The position numbers and the translations under genes were made by a program. Below, in pieces: positions 1 through 8,313 of a DNA stretch of 64,000 nt (position 1 is its first letter; each line of letters begins with the position of its first letter). The stretch is from Lysinibacillus sp. PLM2 (GTDB lineage: Bacteria > Bacillota > Bacilli > Bacillales_A > Planococcaceae), in NCBI GenBank assembly GCA_023168345.1, contig AP025689.1, positions 3,423,501-3,487,500 on the forward strand, written 5' to 3'. The notes below the pieces were generated by a model. That model worked only from the letters and a program-made list of their open reading frames with translations, did no database searches and was not told the DNA's origin.

Positions 1-32
1 ACACTTTCAGCTGTTAAATATCTTTTACTCAT
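1..32 (-). CDS. Probable terminase large subunit, first 10 codons only
   Basis: On the minus strand an ATG at 32-30 follows GAGGAG with 7 bases of spacing and reads MSKRYLTAES before the window edge. It starts 17 bases after the stop of the small terminase subunit. The function is inferred only from position, because the large subunit normally follows the small one; the residues are too few to identify a family. Confidence 0.45.
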   Translation of the reverse strand, partial: MSKRYLTAES

Positions 33-49
33 TACATATCTCCTCATCT

Positions 50-601
50 TTATTTTCCTCTGCGGGCAGATAGCAGTCGCTCCATCACATCGTCCTGTGG
101 GTTTAAACCAGAATACTCTGTAGCACAATTCTCTTTAACGATTTGATAAATCTCCATCCATAGTCTGTTTGTCTGGCTCATAAAGTTCTGGCTCATAGCT
201 ACATAAGGACTTTGAATAGCATTGCCGGTAGTTGGATGCTTGGCAAGAAAACCAAACTCAGTTACCGCCTCCTCACACTGTATCCATCTGGCCGCACTCA
301 TGGCATATCGTTCTAGAAGCTGTGGGAGCACCAAATGGGCACAGCCTCGCTCCTCAAGCCATTTCCAAGTAATTTCATAAATCTCGCTGGCTACTAGGGT
401 TTTCCCGTCCTTTTGCACTGCGGAGAGCATGGCCATTGGCTTTGGCATTTCTTGCCCCTTCAGGTCAGCGGTATTTTGGAACTCCACGACTTCAAGCTTT
501 CTCTTACCAGGGTTTCCCTCTGCAATTTTGTCAGCAAGTGGTTTTTTCTTTTGACCGGAGCCTATACGGGCACCGCCTCGATTTGTTCCATCTTTGGCCA
601 T
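50..601 (-). CDS. Phage terminase small subunit, P27 family
   Basis: The 183-residue product should recognise viral DNA and recruit the large terminase subunit during head packaging. The N-terminus, rich in Gly, Arg and Lys (residues 6-22, GGARIGSGQKKK), followed by a GNPGKRKL-type segment near residue 30, is typical of P27-like small terminases. The rest is helical and includes a YAMSAARW stretch near residue 100. The start has a good GAGGTGAG ribosome site. It is the last complete gene of the minus-strand phage cluster. Confidence 0.85.
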   Translation of the reverse strand: MAKDGTNRGGARIGSGQKKKPLADKIAEGNPGKRKLEVVEFQNTADLKGQEMPKPMAMLSAVQKDGKTLVASEIYEITWKWLEERGCAHLVLPQLLERYAMSAARWIQCEEAVTEFGFLAKHPTTGNAIQSPYVAMSQNFMSQTNRLWMEIYQIVKENCATEYSGLNPQDDVMERLLSARRGK

Positions 602-712
602 TCACTCACCTCTTTTCATCGATGGACCTATTACCCCGTTTGAAACCGCGAATTTTCACGCGTTACCCCACGCCCGTTACACAAATGAAAAGCTGTAGAG
701 ATTTGACTCCCC

Positions 713-1072
713 CTACCGGGTTCCCCAACGGTCTCCATCTCTTGCAGTGATTGCAGAGTGGCAAGGAGTACAAAGAGCCATCAGATTACTTCTATCGTGA
801 GTTCCTCCTCTTGCAAGAGGAAGAATGTGATGCACTTCAGCTGCTGGGGTCAGCTTTCCTTGTCTTTTACATTCCTCACAAAGAGGATGGGCTGCAATGT
901 AGCGGTCACGTATCCTTTTCCAAGCACGACCATAACGCTTGCGGGTTGCTGGATCGCGGTCATACTTCTCATACCGTGCAGCTTCCTTCTTGCTATGCTC
1001 TTCACAAAAGCGCTTGTCAGTTAGCTCTGGGCAACCGGGGTAAGAGCACGGTCGCTTAGGTTTCTTTGGCAT
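713..1072 (-). CDS. Phage HNH endonuclease
   Basis: This 119-residue protein has a Cys-rich front (CSYPGCPELTDKRFCEEH, residues 9-26) and a C-terminal HNH fold. CEEC is near residue 67, EVHHILPLARGGTHDRSNL gives the first His pair and the Asn, and LCTPCHSAIT gives the closing Cys pair and His. In many Firmicute prophages such a nuclease sits directly before terS and takes part in DNA packaging, which is the role inferred here. AAGGAGGTG precedes the ATG. A gap of 111 bases separates it from terS. Confidence 0.87.
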   Translation of the reverse strand: MPKKPKRPCSYPGCPELTDKRFCEEHSKKEAARYEKYDRDPATRKRYGRAWKRIRDRYIAAHPLCEECKRQGKLTPAAEVHHILPLARGGTHDRSNLMALCTPCHSAITARDGDRWGTR

Positions 1073-1227
1073 ACTTGCACCTCCTTTTGCCCATAGAAAA
1101 AGCCCTCGCAGGAGAAATGCTCCCGTGAAGGCTACTGTTTATTAATATTCCATACTACCATTATATAACTTTCACCACGGACAAACAGTGTCATCGTATG
1201 CCAAACTGTGCCAAAGTGTGCCAATTT

Positions 1228-1641
1228 TTATTTAGGTACCTTCAAATGTTGTAAAGCGGATGAATGAAGTCTATGCACGGTTCTCATAGAAACATTAAGA
1301 TTGACACAGATTTCTTCCCAGTTAAGAAAGTTAATGTATCGGTAGCGAAGAAGTAGCTTCTCATCCACGTTTTCCATCTGATTAATCGCTTCACGGATAT
1401 CTGATTTCAGCTTTATTAATCGCTCAACCTCTTGTTGTATCTGTTGCTCCAAATCTACTATTCTTATCACATATTTTTCAAAAGGTGGATCAGTACTTTT
1501 TGTTTTACTGACTTTTTCCTCAAGAACGGGTGATGAAACACTTCGTGATAGATCTCTTAAGTTTTGTAGCTCTTCAAGGTCGGAATTAATCAATTCATTC
1601 AAACGGTAAGCCTGTTTTAAGAATTCCTTAGCTGTCATCAT
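1228..1641 (-). CDS. ArpU/DUF1492-like phage late regulator
   Basis: The 137-residue protein has a long helical, coiled-coil-like N-terminal half (residues 1-95) and a C-terminal helix-turn-helix resembling sigma-70 region 4: LLLRYRYINFLNWEEI, then VSMRTVHRLHSSAL. Small proteins of this layout sit between replication and packaging genes in Firmicute phages and are thought to switch on late transcription; that role is inferred here. The ATG follows GGAGG with 7 bases of spacing and overlaps the stop of the upstream gene. Confidence 0.68.
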   Translation of the reverse strand: MMTAKEFLKQAYRLNELINSDLEELQNLRDLSRSVSSPVLEEKVSKTKSTDPPFEKYVIRIVDLEQQIQQEVERLIKLKSDIREAINQMENVDEKLLLRYRYINFLNWEEICVNLNVSMRTVHRLHSSALQHLKVPK

Positions 1642-1859
1642 CGCACCGCCTCCTCTTGTAGCTGTTGAATTAATATGTCAGGGTTTAGGGATGTGAGGAC
1701 ATTAAACAATCCAGAATGAAAGAAGCACTCAACCTCACGTTTTGTATATAAAGCAGAATCATTGCGAGGGTGTTTTGCTAATCTTTTCAGTGCAAAACGA
1801 TAATCCTTGACCGCCTGTAGAATAATGGCATTCGCCAGTTTTTCAAATGCATCTATCAT
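1638..1859 (-). CDS. Small phage protein of unknown function
   Basis: I do not recognise this 73-residue product. It is translationally coupled at both ends: its ATG overlaps the TGA of the SNF2 gene (ATGA) and its own stop overlaps the next start. GAGGGGTG precedes the ATG. It has an amphipathic N-terminus (FEKLANAIILQAVKDYRFALKRL) and no membrane segment. The tight packing supports it as a real gene of the replication module. Confidence 0.6.
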   Translation of the reverse strand: MIDAFEKLANAIILQAVKDYRFALKRLAKHPRNDSALYTKREVECFFHSGLFNVLTSLNPDILIQQLQEEAVR

Positions 1860-3217
1860 ACAACACCCCTCGCTTTCCCAAGATTTGCTTTGACCGCATT
1901 GATAAGATCAGATTGTGTCTTTTCCTTTCGTTTCAAGGCCCTCATCACATCTTCATCAATCGTTCCTTTAGTAATAATGTGATGGATAACCACCGTTTCA
2001 TTTTGTCCTTGTCTCCAAAGTCTTGCATTGGTTTGCTGATAGAGTTCTAGACTCCAGGTAAGACCAAACCAAATAAGTGTTGAACCACCACTTTGTAAGT
2101 TAAGGCCGTGTCCTGCTGATGCAGGATGGATAACCGCCACAGAAATATCGCCGTTGTTCCAATCCTTGATATCCTTGGATGTTTTAATTTCTCTAACATT
2201 AAATCTTGCTTTAATACGCTCTAAATCGTGATTATACCAATATGCAATAAGAACAGGTTTGCCGTTTGCACCTTCGATTAAATCTTCAAGAGCATCCAGC
2301 TTGCGGTCATGGATAATATGAGTATTTTTATCATCATCATAGACAGCACCGTTTGCCATTTGCAGGAGTTTGCCAGAAAGGACTGCTGCATTCATGGCAT
2401 CAATCTCCTCATTGGCAAGCTCAAGAACCATCTCTTCACGAAAGTGATCATATACGGATTGTTCTTTGTCATTCAGATACACGGGCACTTCATTGATAAC
2501 GCACTCTGGCATTTTCAGAAAATCGACTGATTTCATGGAAATGGTGATATCCGAAATGAGCCGATATATGGCATCTTCAGCACCTGGCAATGGTTTATAT
2601 GAAAATACGATTTGCTGATTACGTTTATCCGGTGTAAAAAAGGAATTGCGGTAGTGAGTTATGTATCTGCCGAGTCTTTTACCCATGTCGAGAATACGAA
2701 ACTCTGCCCACAAATCCATTAACCCATTACTGGAGGGTGTACCCGTAAGACCCACGATCCGTTTTGCCCTCGGCCTTACTTTTAGTAAACTTTTAAATCT
2801 TTTTGCACCATAGGATTTAAAGGATGATAGCTCATCGATTACCACCATGTCATAGTCAAAAGGGATGCCACTTTTGTTTACCAACCAGTCCACATTTTCT
2901 CTATTTATAAGGTAGACACTTGCAGGTTTTCTAAGAGCCGCCAATCGCTCCTGCTCTGTTCCAATCGCTACCGAAAACTCCAGCCCTTTTAAATGCTCCC
3001 ACTTATTTATCTCAGCTGGCCAAGTATCCCTTGCTACCCGAAGTGGAGCAATGACCAGAACCTTTCCAATTTCAAAACTATCAAGACATAAATCAAATAT
3101 AGCTGTTAGAGTAATGACGCTTTTGCCAAGACCCATTTCTAAAAACACCGCAGCGATGGGATGCTCAAGTATGAAGTTCGTTGCATAGGTCTGATATTTA
3201 TGAGGATTGTATTTCAC
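1856..3217 (-). CDS. Phage SNF2-family DNA helicase
   Basis: This is an ATP-dependent superfamily 2 helicase/translocase of the phage SNF2 type (about 453 residues from the chosen start). Motif I is EMGLGKS near residue 25. Motif II is VVIDELSSFK, with DELS in place of DEAH. VGLTGTPSSNG is motif III, and QQTNARLWRQGQ is motif VI. I chose a GTG at 3217 because GGAGGG lies 7 bases before it. Earlier ATGs at 3256, 3247 and 3244 have no ribosome site, and homologs begin close to KYNPHKYQ. It overlaps the end of the VRR-NUC gene by 20 bases. The pair is a standard neighbour set in Firmicute phage replication modules. Confidence 0.86.
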   Translation of the reverse strand: MKYNPHKYQTYATNFILEHPIAAVFLEMGLGKSVITLTAIFDLCLDSFEIGKVLVIAPLRVARDTWPAEINKWEHLKGLEFSVAIGTEQERLAALRKPASVYLINRENVDWLVNKSGIPFDYDMVVIDELSSFKSYGAKRFKSLLKVRPRAKRIVGLTGTPSSNGLMDLWAEFRILDMGKRLGRYITHYRNSFFTPDKRNQQIVFSYKPLPGAEDAIYRLISDITISMKSVDFLKMPECVINEVPVYLNDKEQSVYDHFREEMVLELANEEIDAMNAAVLSGKLLQMANGAVYDDDKNTHIIHDRKLDALEDLIEGANGKPVLIAYWYNHDLERIKARFNVREIKTSKDIKDWNNGDISVAVIHPASAGHGLNLQSGGSTLIWFGLTWSLELYQQTNARLWRQGQNETVVIHHIITKGTIDEDVMRALKRKEKTQSDLINAVKANLGKARGVV

Positions 3218-3479
3218 CCAGTATCCCTCCAATCTGCTTAACATCATCAATGACATAGCAGGTAAAGCCTAACTTCTGTAATTGCTTTATTCTTCTAATC
3301 TGTAACGGACGAGGTTTCTTTCCGGGAGCCTTTAATTCCACAAAAGCCATCTTCCCATATGGTAAAAGCACAAGACGGTCTGGCATTCCATCTAAACCTG
3401 GACTAACAAACTTCGCCGCAATACCTCCTATCTTTTTTACCTCAGCCACCAGTTTCTTTTCGATATATTTTTCAAGCAT
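3198..3479 (-). CDS. VRR-NUC domain phage nuclease
   Basis: A 93-residue stand-alone VRR-NUC (PD-(D/E)xK fold) protein. The core reads PGLDGMPDRLVLLPYGKMAFVELK, with the metal-binding Asp and the E-x-K pair near residues 30-50. The ATG at 3479 (MLEKYIEKKLV) is preceded by GGGAGG, so in-frame codons further upstream are not part of the gene. Such nucleases resolve branched DNA and are usually encoded between VapE and SNF2 genes in phages; the context here matches exactly. Confidence 0.88.
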   Translation of the reverse strand: MLEKYIEKKLVAEVKKIGGIAAKFVSPGLDGMPDRLVLLPYGKMAFVELKAPGKKPRPLQIRRIKQLQKLGFTCYVIDDVKQIGGILGEIQSS

Positions 3480-3504
3480 AAATACCTCCCATATAAAAAG
3501 GCTC

Positions 3505-3790
3505 GGAACAAGAAAACAACTTTGACCCAATTTTCCTATACGCGCGCGTATGCGTGTATGCACAGGCTACTATTACTTCTTTTTACTATTTATAAATAAA
3601 TAGGATACTTCTTGTTCCACTTGTTCCGAACCGTTGATTTTCCTTATCATTACTAGCTTTAGGGAAAGAAAGAGTATGGGAACAAGGTAAGGTACAACTT
3701 AGCGTTGTTCCTCGACTCGGGAATAAGCTCGTTGCTTTCCGTAGACAGGAAACGTCACAACACCATTCTTGTTCCCAGTGTACTTGTTCC
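3505..3790. repeat. Cluster of GGAACAAG octamers (possible phage origin iterons)
   Basis: The octamer GGAACAAG or its complement occurs at 3505-3512, 3611-3618, 3620-3627, 3679-3686, 3768-3775 and 3783-3790. A one-base variant (GTTGTTCC) lies at 3704-3711. Two copies are inside the 3' end of the primase gene and the rest are in the 219-bp gap after it. The clustering next to a phage primase suggests replication initiator sites; that function is an inference. Confidence 0.5.
3537..3564. other. Alternating purine-pyrimidine tract
   Basis: Every base from 3537 to 3564 alternates pyrimidine and purine, with a (CG)4 core at 3541-3548 and TA and TG steps around it. Tracts of this kind can adopt left-handed DNA or melt easily. 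It lies between the primase stop and the VRR-NUC start, among the octamer repeats. Confidence 0.8.
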
Positions 3791-6065
3791 ACTCACTGAT
3801 CTTTCTCATAATGGCACCGATGGCATAGGAATCTGAAGGCTTTAGCATGGATGCCTCTTTACCGAAACACTCACACCAAATTTCCATATTACAGACAAGG
3901 GTCCTTTTTACGGTTCCAACACGGGTGCCGCCGCCAAATTCGCTACCGCCGAGAAAATTTCTACGCTCGTACAAAGACATCGTGTCCCAATCATCCGGCA
4001 AGAGCGTATCCAAGTAAGTACGAACCAGTCCTTCTCGTTCATCTGTTTCCATAGCATCTGCCTGTTCACTAGTTGCCATGGATACATCATCACCTTCAAG
4101 GTAGAGTTTTTCGCCCTTCTCATATAATACTAGTGCCTCTGCCCAAATCTGCTGTACTTCTTCTTTAGTCATCTGCCAAGCTTTCTTTCTACTGTTACCA
4201 CTAATGCGGACTGGCCAAAATCTGCGGTTGCCCGTAATATCACGAAGAAAACCGCTTTCCGCATTGGTAGAACCTACAATCACGCATTGACGGGGATGGC
4301 TTTCGACGTTGACCCCATAACTTGCACGGTACTTATCATCTGCCCTTGAAATAAAGGACTTCACAACCTCCACATCCGTCTTACGCATTCCAGCAAGCTC
4401 TCCTAGTTCCAGCAACCAATATCCCTGAAGTTTCTCAGCCCCGGATTTATCCTTCATATCTGTAATAGTCAAACTGTCTGAAAACCAGTCTCCAGCAAGC
4501 TTAGCAAAGAAGGTTGATTTACCGATTCCTTGAGGACCGTTTAAGATAAGAACACTATCAAACTTTGTACCTGGTCTATAAATACGGGCTACCGCTGCAA
4601 CCATCGTTTTGCGTATGACTGCTTTTGTATAGGAATTATCTGTTGCACCGAAATAATCAATTAATAGATTATCTACTCGGCTAATACCATCCCATTTTGG
4701 CAGGGAGTCCAGATATTCCTTAACAGGATGGTAGGCTCGTTCTGACGCTACAGCTAACACAGCATCTTTGGTCTTGGTAGGGGAATAGACTCCGTATTTA
4801 CTGCTTAAGTACACCTTAAGAAGCGCGTTATCCGAATCATTCCAACCAGCCTTGATCTGTTCCCAAGGCAGACCACCTTTGGCATCAATCCCATCACGGT
4901 GGCAGTTGAAAGCGATATGCTGTAAATTCTCATCATGCCGAATAATCAGAACGATGTTATCCAATGTGTCTTTTATTCGGCCTTGCTTATCCAATTCCAA
5001 AGCTGTCTGCCAATCCTCATCACTAAACTCCTCTTCAGCCTGAGCCTGTCTTTCCTTTGCGAACTCAGCTTTTACCGCTTCATCTTTTATAGCAAACTCG
5101 CACATTGCCACAAAAGATGGCATCTTACCAGGAACCGTGGTGGTAGAAGCTTTATCATCTAAAGAACCAAATTTATGAATACGAACAAGATCAAAAGCAT
5201 TGAGGAGCAGGCTGCTTGCTGGGTCTGTGGCATGGTGGCTGTATGCAAATTTATCATCATAGATAATCACACCCGCACTGCTGTCAGCTGGAATATAATC
5301 GTACCGTCCTTCCATAGCAGAGGGGGCATAAACAGCACCTAAGAATTTTTCTATAGCTTCACGAACGAAATAGGCACGACAGAATGTTCCTACCACACCT
5401 TCCTTTAAAAGCGGATCTGCTTGTTCTTTCAGACTTCGATTAATCACTTCAGACTGCCTGCTTGATACCGGCCAAGTTGATGTATCCCGCCAGTTTTGAT
5501 ATTTTGAAAGATAAACATCCGGGTCAAGTAATGCTCCATCCTGCTCTTCGTAGACAAATTCACCATTAGAGGAAGTGGATGGCCAATACATAAGGCGATG
5601 TGCTTCATATGTCGTATCATCGAAAAGGTCCATACCAATTTCTTTTGCCACCATACGTCCAACGGCTGCATATTCTTCTTCACTGATCTCACGAGCAAGA
5701 GGAACGATAAGTCTGAGTCTCGGATTTTCCGGTGTGTGCTTATGGGTGGAGTAAACACAACATTTGAAATCGAAAAGTATTGAGATTTGTTCCCAAATAT
5801 CCGGTCTAACGTAATCCATATCAAGGGTAAGCAAAGAGCGACATAGAACATTGCCCTTCTTTCGCCTTCCTTCTTTTAAATGTCCTCCGACAAAGCCACC
5901 CACGTCTTTGATATCATCTTGTTGACCTTTTTTAAGTTTCCGATATTCCTCTACCGTTTCTGTAGTACGTTGTGTTGTCTTTACACGGGAGCAAAAATCC
6001 TCCCAGGATATATCTTTGTTTTTCCATTTTCTATCCATCCGGCTATTGCCTACTGCAATTTTCAT
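3699..6065 (-). CDS. VapE-type phage primase/helicase
   Basis: The 788-residue replication protein joins an N-terminal primase-polymerase-like part to a C-terminal virulence-associated-E ATPase. The N-terminal part has LTLDMDYV near residue 80 and HRLMYWPSTSSNG near 160. The ATPase has a Walker A motif GPQGIGKST near residue 510, preceded by YLDSLPKWDG, and the downstream features LLELGELAGM, FISRADDKYRASYG and GSTNAESGFLRDITGNRRFWPV. It is expected to prime and unwind phage DNA. GAGGAGG precedes the ATG, which overlaps the stop of the DUF4406 gene (TTATGA). Confidence 0.87.
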   Translation of the reverse strand: MKIAVGNSRMDRKWKNKDISWEDFCSRVKTTQRTTETVEEYRKLKKGQQDDIKDVGGFVGGHLKEGRRKKGNVLCRSLLTLDMDYVRPDIWEQISILFDFKCCVYSTHKHTPENPRLRLIVPLAREISEEEYAAVGRMVAKEIGMDLFDDTTYEAHRLMYWPSTSSNGEFVYEEQDGALLDPDVYLSKYQNWRDTSTWPVSSRQSEVINRSLKEQADPLLKEGVVGTFCRAYFVREAIEKFLGAVYAPSAMEGRYDYIPADSSAGVIIYDDKFAYSHHATDPASSLLLNAFDLVRIHKFGSLDDKASTTTVPGKMPSFVAMCEFAIKDEAVKAEFAKERQAQAEEEFSDEDWQTALELDKQGRIKDTLDNIVLIIRHDENLQHIAFNCHRDGIDAKGGLPWEQIKAGWNDSDNALLKVYLSSKYGVYSPTKTKDAVLAVASERAYHPVKEYLDSLPKWDGISRVDNLLIDYFGATDNSYTKAVIRKTMVAAVARIYRPGTKFDSVLILNGPQGIGKSTFFAKLAGDWFSDSLTITDMKDKSGAEKLQGYWLLELGELAGMRKTDVEVVKSFISRADDKYRASYGVNVESHPRQCVIVGSTNAESGFLRDITGNRRFWPVRISGNSRKKAWQMTKEEVQQIWAEALVLYEKGEKLYLEGDDVSMATSEQADAMETDEREGLVRTYLDTLLPDDWDTMSLYERRNFLGGSEFGGGTRVGTVKRTLVCNMEIWCECFGKEASMLKPSDSYAIGAIMRKISEWNKYTGNKNGVVTFPVYGKQRAYSRVEEQR

Positions 6066-6496
6066 AAACTTTCGACCTCCTCATGCTCCGGACTAAAATA
6101 TCTAACCGTTTGTCTGCGTTTCTTGGCGACTTCAATTTCCCTCTCCATACCGTTTGAGATGGTATTGCCCAGCACCCACACCTCGGAACATTTGCCCATG
6201 AGCACAATGTCCATAAATATGGCAAGCTCCCGTTCCTCTGGATTTTCATCATCCATAAACTGTGGAAACATAAGGTGGGGAGCAATTGGAATACAGTTAC
6301 TTTCCAAGGCAAACCTGCAAAAACTACGAGCCTTTTTAACGTTTTCTTCTACATCACCGGAATAGGGAGAACAGATATATACAAGCGGCTTAAAGGCAGA
6401 TTTTTTCTCTGCCTTTTCCTTTCTCATTATGTTGGTCAGTGCTTCATGGGGAGTTGGGTCATGGTATCCTTCATGGTTAAATTTGTTGATTCCCAT
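6062..6496 (-). CDS. DUF4406-domain phage protein
   Basis: About 144 residues starting at MGINKFNHEGY. The domain begins at PLVYICSPYSGDVEENVKKA and continues with IPIAPHLMFPQFMDDENPEERELA, then CSEVWVLGNTISNGMEREI. This is the nucleoside 2-deoxyribosyltransferase-like fold of DUF4406 proteins. The exact substrate is unknown. The start at 6496 is set by GGAGGG with 7 bases of spacing and by its one-base overlap with the previous stop (TAATG). Confidence 0.8.
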   Translation of the reverse strand: MGINKFNHEGYHDPTPHEALTNIMRKEKAEKKSAFKPLVYICSPYSGDVEENVKKARSFCRFALESNCIPIAPHLMFPQFMDDENPEERELAIFMDIVLMGKCSEVWVLGNTISNGMEREIEVAKKRRQTVRYFSPEHEEVESL

Positions 6497-7308
6497 TACA
6501 CACCCTCCATTTCTATTTGAGGCAAAATACCGTCTGCCTTCATCAGTTCGTAAATGAAGAGTCTGCCTTTTTGTGTCCAATATGTATGGACCTTTGTATG
6601 CTGTTGCCCGTTACTGCCAAGGTAGTTATGTGTCTTAGTACTGGTGTATCCTTTTTCCGCATACTTCTGATATAAAAGCCAAATGCCGCCTTGTTTAAAT
6701 TGGATGCCCTTTTTATTAAGATAGCGGTTCATCCAAATAGCTGACTTACCATAATCTTTGGCGATTGCTGATGTGGAAATGAGGTCTTTGCAATTTAAAA
6801 CCACATCGTAATAAGACACTTTCGGTTTCATTTCTGCAATTTGCTGATTCTGAACAGCAACTGTACCTTCAAGCACTTTATTTTGTTTCCTTACTTGTGT
6901 TAGCTGTTGATTGGCAATCTGAAGTGCCCTTGCCATGATTGCTTCTGGAGAGTTCCATCGTCTTTCAATTTCAAGAAAGTACCCGCGGCATTGTTTTCCT
7001 TTTGGAGTACGCTGTATCATGCATAGCTCTTTTGCCATATCAATTGTTATTTGGTGGTCAACAGCTGGTCTTCCACCTGTACTTTCCGACAGAAATGTCG
7101 AAAAGTCCGTACCCTCCACAAATCCATACTCACACATTCTTGGAAACCATTTATCATATTTCGGAAGTTTAGAATGAATGTCATTTGAATCCGTTTCCAG
7201 AAACATATCCACTATATCTGTAACAAAATGCATTGTGCTCATAAGTTCCTTGACAAATTGGAATTGATCTAAAGAATTTCCTTTCCAAATCTTTCGTAAT
7301 GTCATCAC
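6496..7308 (-). CDS. Phage antirepressor (AntA plus KilA-C type)
   Basis: The 270-residue protein has an AntA/AntB-like domain at about residues 45-120 (KYDKWFPRMCEYGFVEGTDF, then GRPAVDHQITIDMAKELCM). A short coiled coil follows (QQLTQVRKQNKVLEGTVA), then a C-terminal phage antirepressor domain (YDVVLNCKDLISTSAIAKDYG). Antirepressors release phage genes from repression. The first 40 residues do not look like the usual family N-terminus. The outer start is a GTG with no ribosome site, whereas an ATG at 7242 has AAGGA close by, so the true start is uncertain and the front may be rearranged. Confidence 0.75.
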   Translation of the reverse strand: MMTLRKIWKGNSLDQFQFVKELMSTMHFVTDIVDMFLETDSNDIHSKLPKYDKWFPRMCEYGFVEGTDFSTFLSESTGGRPAVDHQITIDMAKELCMIQRTPKGKQCRGYFLEIERRWNSPEAIMARALQIANQQLTQVRKQNKVLEGTVAVQNQQIAEMKPKVSYYDVVLNCKDLISTSAIAKDYGKSAIWMNRYLNKKGIQFKQGGIWLLYQKYAEKGYTSTKTHNYLGSNGQQHTKVHTYWTQKGRLFIYELMKADGILPQIEMEGV

Positions 7309-7412
7309 ATTGTAAATGCAAGAATATGTAGTTTGATTTTTATTTCAGCCTCACGATACATCTATGATTTTGCGGAATTTTTCTTTATTAAAAATATTAC
7401 ATAGTCCTTCAA

Positions 7413-7646
7413 CTATTTTATAGCTCGTGTAATTAGTGCTAAACAACAATTAAAAAGATAGTCATAATAACGGAATTTAGTTATTTCAATCTCATGATGT
7501 CGTATACGATATTTATTTCCAATGTCCGTCAACATCTTAAATTCATTATGAAACAGATCAGTAAAATCATCATTTCCTTTTGCCATATCACTTACTATTT
7601 TTTCTGATAAATAGTTCTTATCTAAATCTAGTATGCCTTTAATCAT
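7413..7646 (-). CDS. Small protein resembling the C-terminus of HEPN/Abi-like proteins
   Basis: The 77-residue product ends in YRIRHHEIEITKFRYYDYLFNCCLALITRAI. This resembles the last helices of abortive-infection/HEPN-like proteins, where an RIRH or similar motif precedes a final helix. It has only a weak AAAGAAG site and may be a surviving C-terminal fragment. It lies just outside the phage gene cluster, and its role is unknown. Confidence 0.4.
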   Translation of the reverse strand: MIKGILDLDKNYLSEKIVSDMAKGNDDFTDLFHNEFKMLTDIGNKYRIRHHEIEITKFRYYDYLFNCCLALITRAIK

Positions 7647-7724
7647 TAAACTTCTTTACTTGTCAAACTGTTACATGATAGACGACAGCACAATCACATA
7701 GTCAACATTGACATAATATAGCAT

Positions 7725-7747
7725 AAACACTTTCACTGAGTGTCATA
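7725..7747 (+). promoter_or_regulatory. Possible mother-cell (SigK-like) promoter
   Basis: AAAC at 7725-7728 and CATATAT at 7744-7750 are separated by 15 bases. This is close to the AC / CATA pattern of late mother-cell promoters in Bacillus. It lies about 90 bases before the cassette at 7845. The match is short and the sporulation link is inferred. Confidence 0.22.
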
Positions 7748-7844
7748 TATCTCATCTGCTTTAATAATCGTTATAGATTTGATTCTATGTTTGAAAGCGT
7801 GAGATATCATTAAGCATTAATACTTGAAAGGAGGAATTTACTCT

Positions 7845-8177
7845 ATGTCAATGCCCAATATACCTAACATAAATGCAACCATCAGTATCACTCTTGAAGA
7901 TTCTGTCAATCTTTTGCTTGCTTCCGTGGCCTTTGAGGAACTGGGGCTTTCTCATATCATCAACGCCGAAGCTGAAAAGATTCAGTATGCCCTTGGAACG
8001 CTCAGAGGACAGAATCCCCCCACTACGCCCCCGACGATTGATGAACTTCTAGGAATCAATGAGTCGGTTAGTCAAACATTGAGAAACGTCATTAAAAACC
8101 AAATGCTTCTTCATTTTAAGTTGAAAGATACGCTATCCATTTCGACATCCACAACGACGACTACCGGGACGCCATAA
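7845..8177 (+). CDS. Small protein of a putative spore-surface family (paralog 1)
   Basis: About 110 residues. The ATG at 7845 follows AAAGGAGG. After MSMPNIPNINATISIT comes a helical block with LLLASVAFEELGLSHI and NAEAEKIQYALGTL (residues 19-55), then a Pro/Thr linker and a second helix (LLGINESVSQTLRNVIKNQML). It ends in a Ser/Thr-rich tail. I recall the NAE-EKIQ block from small Bacillus and Paenibacillus proteins encoded near exosporium or collagen-like genes, so a spore-surface role is an inference. It has no signal peptide. Confidence 0.7.
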   Translation: MSMPNIPNINATISITLEDSVNLLLASVAFEELGLSHIINAEAEKIQYALGTLRGQNPPTTPPTIDELLGINESVSQTLRNVIKNQMLLHFKLKDTLSISTSTTTTTGTP

Positions 8178-8313
8178 CTTTGTAATTGCAAATTTTAATG
8201 AGTAGATAAGCAGACACATATGCACCGCCTTGTTATTCATTTAGTTTTGAGCGTTGAACCAATGTCGAAAAAACATCTTGTGATATAAAAACCAAATAGA
8301 AAGGAGTCCAATT

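Noticed and set aside
3586..3792. 68-residue minus-strand frame overlapping the primase end
   Set aside because: Low-complexity translation, no ribosome site, and it overlaps the octamer cluster and the primase gene in another frame.
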